Positions 28,598 to 32,736 of a DNA stretch of 32,736 nt are shown piece by piece. The DNA comes from a virus. The position numbers and the translations under genes are program-made. Within the stretch, counting starts at the first letter, position 1. Every line of letters begins with the position of its first letter. Below the pieces are notes generated by a model. It worked only from the letters and a program-made list of their open reading frames with translations. It was not told the origin of the DNA and ran no database searches. The stretch covers positions 1 through 32,736 of IMG/VR virus record IMGVR_UViG_3300013118_000326; one strand, written 5' to 3'.

Positions 28598-30075
28598 TGG
28601 GCTAGCTCGTCCTCAAGCTCTTGGTCGAAGCGGTCAACTGTCTGCACGCGGCCCTTCTGCTTACCGATGTCGTCAACGATCTTCTGCGCCTCGTCCGGGT
28701 TCTCGATCCCTCGGCGCTTCATGACGGCCTCAAGGTGGGAGAGGAGCCCCGCCTGCATCTCGGCTATGATCGTCTCAAGGGCTTCTTCATCGGAGACAGG
28801 CACGATAGGGCTGGCCCACTCGACCGCTACACCCGCGTCCTCCTGGAGCTTCGCGCCGCGCCACATAGGGCTCGCGCTCATCTGCGCTAGCGCGCGGTAC
28901 TTGTCCTTAACGTGCTTCTCGAAGTTCTTCCGCTTCTTCTTCACGTAACCAGCAAGGCGGTTGAACTCGTAGAACTTCGCCCGACCCGACTCGGCGGCCT
29001 TGGCCTCACCGAACACAGCCCCAAGCCCGTGGGAACTTGCGGGCGTGTGCGCCTGCGAGAAGAACAGGTTGAGCTGCACCTTGAGCGGGTCGAGTAACAC
29101 GTTGACATCAAAGGTGGGCGTGATGTAGTGAACGCCGTCCGCGAAGTCCTTGTCTGCCGCGATGCCGCGACCAATGCCGCGCGTGATCGGACTATCAACG
29201 CCCGCCTCACCGGGGAGCACGAGCGTGGGGAAGTAGTGGTCGATGTTGTAGAGGATCTGCGAGTAGTTGCGGTTTACCTGTTCCGCGCGCTTATAGGCCG
29301 GGTCGATATCAGACTTGCCCTCAAAGGCCCCGAGTTGGTTCACATTCCACAGCGGCACTACTGGCACTACGCCGAAGGGGTTGTCCCCATCATCGGTGGG
29401 CATCCAGCGATCCCCCGTCATGGGGTCTACCGGCGTGAGCGTCGTCCCGAGGTAGACGTGCCATATCTCATCCGTGATGATCTCGGTGCGGATGTCGCGG
29501 TTAGGCTGGTCCGTCCGCGTGTCCCTCGGGAGGATGGCCCCCGCCTCCATGTCGTAGACGGTCACGAACGTGACGCCCCGGAGAACCTTCTTGCTCCGCC
29601 CTAGCGCGGCCTCGTTGTAGAACGGGATGAATGTGCCGGGGTTGACGGCCTCGAACTCCACGAGGTCGGGGCTGACAGGGATCTCCGTGGGCACGATGCG
29701 GTCAACGCACCATCCGAACGCCCCCGCCATCGTGGATAGCGTGAGTGAGTGCGCTCCGTGCAGATCGTTGCTTGTGGCGATCTCCTGGTATGTAGAATTA
29801 CTCCCCCCGTGTTCAATCGTCACTTCCACGCCATCGCCCACCGTTGCCCCGGCCAGCACCTCGAGGGCGGAGGGGCAGAGCCCTAGCGATTCCTTGGGGC
29901 GCTTGTCGTAGCGTTCCTGGGATTCCGCGTAGCCTTTGGGGAAGTACGTCTCGCTGGCCAGCGTGTCGTGGTAGTGGTCGCTGAGGCGCTGGTAGAGATC
30001 CTGCCTGGCGTCGTCGTCTTGCCGCCTTGCGCGCTCGAGGCTGATCTGGATAAGCTGGTCGCCTGTAAACGGCAT
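28594..30075 (-). CDS. Portal protein, SPP1 gp6-like, 493 aa
   Basis: Length and order agree with the SPP1/phage_prot_Gp6 portal family: SLGLCPSALEVLAGATVGDGVEV, LHGAHSLTLSTMAGAFGWC, VEFEAVNPGTFIPFYNE, PVVPLWNVNQLGAFEGKSDIDPAY (the typical domain switch), then NYSQILYNIDHYFPTLVLPGE, SSHGLGAVFGEAKAAESGRAKFYEF and a final long helix. Portals form the 12-mer gate for DNA. ATG at 30075 lies 2 bases after the large terminase stop. Confidence 0.92.
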   Translation of the reverse strand: MPFTGDQLIQISLERARRQDDDARQDLYQRLSDHYHDTLASETYFPKGYAESQERYDKRPKESLGLCPSALEVLAGATVGDGVEVTIEHGGSNSTYQEIATSNDLHGAHSLTLSTMAGAFGWCVDRIVPTEIPVSPDLVEFEAVNPGTFIPFYNEAALGRSKKVLRGVTFVTVYDMEAGAILPRDTRTDQPNRDIRTEIITDEIWHVYLGTTLTPVDPMTGDRWMPTDDGDNPFGVVPVVPLWNVNQLGAFEGKSDIDPAYKRAEQVNRNYSQILYNIDHYFPTLVLPGEAGVDSPITRGIGRGIAADKDFADGVHYITPTFDVNVLLDPLKVQLNLFFSQAHTPASSHGLGAVFGEAKAAESGRAKFYEFNRLAGYVKKKRKNFEKHVKDKYRALAQMSASPMWRGAKLQEDAGVAVEWASPIVPVSDEEALETIIAEMQAGLLSHLEAVMKRRGIENPDEAQKIVDDIGKQKGRVQTVDRFDQELEDELAQ

Positions 30076-30077
30076 GT

Positions 30078-31502
30078 CTACCCCACGCTCTTTACGCCGA
30101 GATAGCCCTTACGCATCTGCCAGGCGATGCTCAGGGCAATTACGCAATCATCGTGATATCCCTCCGGCGCGCCCGAGTGCTCCGACGCTGAGTCCTTCCA
30201 CTCGTACACAAGCAGCTCGTCCGCCGTGGCCTTGTCGCTTAAGCGGATGTCGCCGTTACGCAGGGCGATCTCTAGCTCCTCGATCATGACGGGCTTGGAC
30301 TTAGTGCTCGTTACCCAGCCGAAGCGGACGCGCTTCCTGCCGCGCTCGTCCCACTCCCTGTGCCGGTAGAGGCGGTCGGCAATGCCGAGGCGCTCCAGCT
30401 CGAGGATCACCGTGCCGCCTGGCCCGGCCTTCTCAACGCCCACATGGCCAGGGTACTTGTCGGCCAGCTCCTTGAGCTTGCGGGCGAACACGTCCGGCCT
30501 CCACTGGCCCCTCAGCGTCTCGCACTGCCTGCCTGTGGCCTTCTCAAGCACGGAAGCAACGGAGAAGTCGCCGTCTTCCGAGCCCTCTGCGACATCTACA
30601 CCGATGAGGAAGGGCGAGTCCACGCGCTGCTTGTAGGCGGTCTTGATCGCCTGCGTGCGCTGCTCGTCCGTCATGCGTGCAGCACTCAGCGAAAGATGCT
30701 TCGCCTCGAACACTACTGCGCCTGACTGGAGGAAGTCGCAGTCGTACTCCTGCGCGGCCTTGCGCTTGCCCAGCGGCTTCACGGCCTTCTCGTACCACTC
30801 ACTGTCTCTGTGGGGGTGCTCGTTCCAGTTGAGCCGCACGGGCAGGAAGTCCCGCTCCTCGGCGTGGCTCCATAGCTCATGGAACAACCCCCCGACTCCG
30901 TTAGGGGTCGAGAGGGCTATGCACTGTCCGCCGCCGGCTAGTGTCGGCTGTAGGCTCGTGAACATCTCGTCCGCGTGGGGGTGAAAGGCCAGCTCGTCAA
31001 GGATCACTACCGTTGCGGTGTAGGTGCGCCCGATGCTCGGGGACGCGGGGAGGAAATGGAGGGCGGATCCGCCAGTGAACTCTATCGTTCCCTTGTTATC
31101 TTCCGTTCTGGTGTCTAGGACATCGGAGATCGCAGGGGCGAGGTTCGCAAGTATGGCGTCCGCCCGTTGCTTGAGGTGCCAAGCGTCTTTCTCCCGCTTG
31201 GAGACGACAAGGATCCGCTCGCCTGGATTGAACAGTGCCCGGTGGACTGCGTAGGCCGTGACGAGCCAGGAGGCGAACATCTGGCGGGGCTTGAGCACGA
31301 TGACGTTGCGGCCCGAAGTGAGCGCCGCAGCGATCTGCCGCAAGTAGTCGTATCTCGGGAAGGGCTTGCAGAGCCGCTTCCGCCTGTCGGCCTCGTTCTC
31401 GTCCACCGTGTTGACGCAGGCAGTGGCCCATAGCCAGAAGTCGTCACGGAATGCCCTGAGTGCGGCGAGGTCTGCTTCACTGTGCTGTAGGCTCGCTTCC
31501 AC
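30078..31502 (-). CDS. terL: Large terminase subunit, 474 aa
   Basis: ATPase: a Walker-A-like KPRQMFASW (71-79), Walker B VVILDE (165-170), coupling STPNG (198-202). Nuclease: VDVAEGSEDGD (302-312) with D303, E357 and D451/D452 (YHDD). It packages DNA into the prohead with the small subunit. GTG at 31502 overlaps the small subunit stop by 26 bases. No intein or odd insert is seen. Confidence 0.95.
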   Translation of the reverse strand: MEASLQHSEADLAALRAFRDDFWLWATACVNTVDENEADRRKRLCKPFPRYDYLRQIAAALTSGRNVIVLKPRQMFASWLVTAYAVHRALFNPGERILVVSKREKDAWHLKQRADAILANLAPAISDVLDTRTEDNKGTIEFTGGSALHFLPASPSIGRTYTATVVILDELAFHPHADEMFTSLQPTLAGGGQCIALSTPNGVGGLFHELWSHAEERDFLPVRLNWNEHPHRDSEWYEKAVKPLGKRKAAQEYDCDFLQSGAVVFEAKHLSLSAARMTDEQRTQAIKTAYKQRVDSPFLIGVDVAEGSEDGDFSVASVLEKATGRQCETLRGQWRPDVFARKLKELADKYPGHVGVEKAGPGGTVILELERLGIADRLYRHREWDERGRKRVRFGWVTSTKSKPVMIEELEIALRNGDIRLSDKATADELLVYEWKDSASEHSGAPEGYHDDCVIALSIAWQMRKGYLGVKSVG

Positions 31503-31872
31503 TTTCGCCGTTCTTGAGGAGTTCGTTTAGCGTGAGCGTGCGGACATCCAGGGAGCCGGTCACGTGGTGATCCTGCACGTCGCGCCAGCCAGCCATGTTC
31601 TTGAGCCAGAAGATGAGCGACGGCACGCAGCCCTTGTGGTCGTCATTCATGCCGCGCTCGTAGAGCTTGTGGCTGGCGTTGCGGATGGCAGATGCTTCCG
31701 CGAGCTCGACGTTCTGCTTGAACTCAGGATCTTTCTCAAGCCATAGGTAGAAAGTCCCCTTGGGTGTATGCGCCGCCGAGTACGCCGCCAGCCGCGAACA
31801 ACCGCCCGTCTCAAGTGACTCGATGATGGCGGCTTTCTTTCGGTCCATTAGGTCAGGCTTCTTCGCGTTCAT
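31477..31872 (-). CDS. terS: Small terminase subunit, 131 aa
   Basis: The N-terminus is a helix-turn-helix (KKAAIIESLETGGCSRLAAYSAAHTPKGTFYLWLEKDPEFKQ), followed by an oligomerisation part (VELAEASAIRNASHKLYERGM, LIFWLKNMAGW). This matches the DNA-recognising subunit of phage terminases. It is directly upstream of terL. The ATG at 31872 overlaps the coiled-coil protein stop by 4 bases. Confidence 0.85.
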   Translation of the reverse strand: MNAKKPDLMDRKKAAIIESLETGGCSRLAAYSAAHTPKGTFYLWLEKDPEFKQNVELAEASAIRNASHKLYERGMNDDHKGCVPSLIFWLKNMAGWRDVQDHHVTGSLDVRTLTLNELLKNGESGSEPTAQ

Positions 31873-32192
31873 CTCGGTTCCAGCGGGATGCTCGGTACGT
31901 CCTCAGCCGGTGGGCCGCCTTGCTGCCACTCTTCCCACTGGAGGACTTCTGCCTCGAGTTCAGCGATGCGCTCTGCTTGCGCCGCTATCAGCTCGTCCTT
32001 CTGTGCAATGGTTTCGTTGAGCTGTTCGATCTGCTCAAGTAGTTGGTCGATCTGCTCCGCATCGCCTGCTGCGACGAGCGTTAGGAGTTCGCCGATATCT
32101 GCGTGCGCTAGCTGCTGTTGCGCCCTTACGTCGTCAGCACCTTCTACTTCGCTTGCTCTAGTGTGTCGCTGCTGGATTTCTTCGAGGGGCAT
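31869..32192 (-). CDS. Coiled-coil protein upstream of terS, 107 aa
   Basis: Acidic, and about half of it is a perfect-looking coiled coil (residues about 40-82, IDQLLEQIEQLNETIAQKDELIAAQAERIAELEAEVLQ). ATG at 32192 is the first start after the 250-base control region. It may help the terminase or packaging, judged by position only. Confidence 0.75.
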   Translation of the reverse strand: MPLEEIQQRHTRASEVEGADDVRAQQQLAHADIGELLTLVAAGDAEQIDQLLEQIEQLNETIAQKDELIAAQAERIAELEAEVLQWEEWQQGGPPAEDVPSIPLEPR

Positions 32193-32210
32193 TAGTGGCC
32201 TTTAGAAAGT

Positions 32211-32276
32211 GCGGGGCGGGCTTGGATGTGTGGCAGAAGGTGGGCCGGAGGGGAGCCGGTCTGCCGCCCGCCCCGC
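32211..32276. repeat. Long GC inverted repeat in the packaging-region leader
   Basis: GCGGGGCGGGC (32211-32221) is the exact reverse complement of 32266-32276, and an inner GGCAGA (32232-32237) pairs with TCTGCC (32260-32265). On the minus strand the structure ends 18 bases before the first late ATG. It lacks a T-tract, so it is not a classical terminator. Candidates are a leader structure, a pac/cos element or a protein-binding site. Confidence 0.75.
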
Positions 32277-32378
32277 TAAATGAGGAGACGCCCGCCGCCT
32301 TGTGGCTCCCTTTGTTCAAGTATGAGCTGTAGCGCCCTGTAGACAGTGGAGTGTTCCCGCGTTACGAGCGTCACATGC

Positions 32379-32415
32379 CCTATAGCACAGAAACCTGCTG
32401 ATATCCACGAAGCAG
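32379..32415 (-). promoter_or_regulatory. Candidate activator-dependent late promoter
   Basis: On the minus strand TGC-TATAGG (32387-32379) is an extended -10 without any -35. Centred at about 32405, that is near -33, is the dyad CTGCT-N11-AGCAG (32395-32415). Mor-type activators bind such dyads at -35-less promoters. The link to the Mor-like protein encoded just upstream is inference. Confidence 0.4.
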
Positions 32416-32444
32416 TGTAGGCGAAACATTTCTAAGGGATAATT

Positions 32445-32736
32445 TCAGATGGTATGCGCGTACTGGATGATCTGCTGGATGCGGCGCTCTGTGCGGTGTT
32501 CTTCGTTGGCGATGGTGCGGAGGGCGTCCATAGGCTTCGCGCCTCGGGACGTGTAGAGCTTCCACTTGTTGATGATGCGGCGGTAGAACTCGTTATAGTG
32601 GTCGGGGTCGGTGCGGATGTAGTGGGATTTGCCGCCGTGGACGGAGCGGAAGTCTTTCATGTACTGCTTGCTGGCCCCCTTGTGGACCTCGAGGGCGAGT
32701 TCTGTTACTGTCTCGTCTACGGTGTCGGGTATTGCG
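32445..32736 (-). CDS. Mor-like transcription activator (main part; 5' end at 1-63), 99 aa
   Basis: Joined across the circle the product is 99 residues from the GTG at 63. It has an acidic helical N-terminus (TVDETVTELALEVH, about 8-21), then GGKSHYIRTD (37-46), a helix (NEFYRRIINKWKLYTSRG), and the C-terminal helix-turn-helix with ALRTIANEEHRTERRIQQII (74-93). This order, with GG-x-x-x-YI and a final TERRIQQII, is that of the Mor/C family of Mu-like phages, which activate middle or late promoters as dimers. It is the last gene of the early operon, the right place for a late switch. It could also be a remote relative with another role. Positions 32682-32736 repeat 1-55. Confidence 0.6.
   Translation of the reverse strand, partial: AIPDTVDETVTELALEVHKGASKQYMKDFRSVHGGKSHYIRTDPDHYNEFYRRIINKWKLYTSRGAKPMDALRTIANEEHRTERRIQQIIQYAHTI
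32682..32736. repeat. Terminal direct repeat, right copy (circle closure)
   Basis: Identical over 55 bases to 1-55. See that entry. Confidence 0.93.

Larger units (their letters stand above)
32193..32444 (-). promoter_or_regulatory. Control region between the Mor-like gene and the late operon
   Basis: No gene is seen in 252 bases. The region holds a large GC-rich inverted repeat (32211-32276) and an extended -10 element with a dyad at its -35 (32379-32415). It is a natural place for the late promoter and for the packaging start site (cos or pac), as it lies just before the terminase genes. Confidence 0.6.

Noticed and set aside
1-32736. CRISPR array, insertion sequence or transposase
   Set aside because: No spaced repeat series and no transposase-like frame was seen on either strand, in spite of the Mor-like gene that might suggest a Mu-type phage.

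Overview
The window is a complete or nearly complete genome of a temperate tailed phage (siphovirus-type, Caudoviricetes). The first 55 bases are repeated exactly as the last 55 (1-55 = 32682-32736), so the contig closes into a circle of 32,681 bp. One gene, a Mor-like activator, runs across the junction. Almost every gene is on the minus strand. The exception is a short plus-strand lysogeny block (8870-10714): an XRE-type repressor, a 56-residue membrane protein and a tyrosine integrase.

Read in the direction of transcription from a consensus promoter at about 8655-8682 (minus), the early operon holds: a small excisionase-like protein, small unknowns, an ERF-type annealing protein ending in an SSB-like acidic tip, two short ORFs, a Gp157-family protein, a 364-base structured non-coding stretch with a tRNA-like fold, a replication-initiator-like protein, a zinc-finger protein, a PD-(D/E)XK nuclease-like protein, an M15 peptidase (probable endolysin), an adenine/cytosine methyltransferase with a truncated second methyltransferase, a secreted protein with a T9SS/FlgD-like C-terminus, and many small overlapping accessory genes. 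The operon ends at the circle junction with the Mor-like activator.

Past the activator lies a 250-base control region with a large GC hairpin and an extended -10 element. The late operon follows (32192 down to about 10700): coiled-coil protein, small and large terminase, SPP1-type portal, MuF-type head protein, scaffold, HK97-fold capsid, head-tail connectors, two tail-tube paralogues, tail chaperones G and G-T joined by a canonical -1 frameshift heptamer, tape measure, tail tip proteins (one of 1528 residues with a LamG-like end), then a lysis and accessory group: small membrane coiled-coil protein, permuted NlpC/P60-like hydrolase, metallophosphoesterase, HExxH protein, GTA-type holin and a Cys-rich protein.

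Between repressor and integrase products lies attP: the 3' half of a tRNA-Leu(CAA) gene flanked by integrase arm-type repeats. The host is therefore a bacterium with such a tRNA-Leu. It cannot be named from the sequence. GC-rich coding and one secreted protein with a T9SS-like tail hint at a member of the FCB-type phyla, but this is weak.
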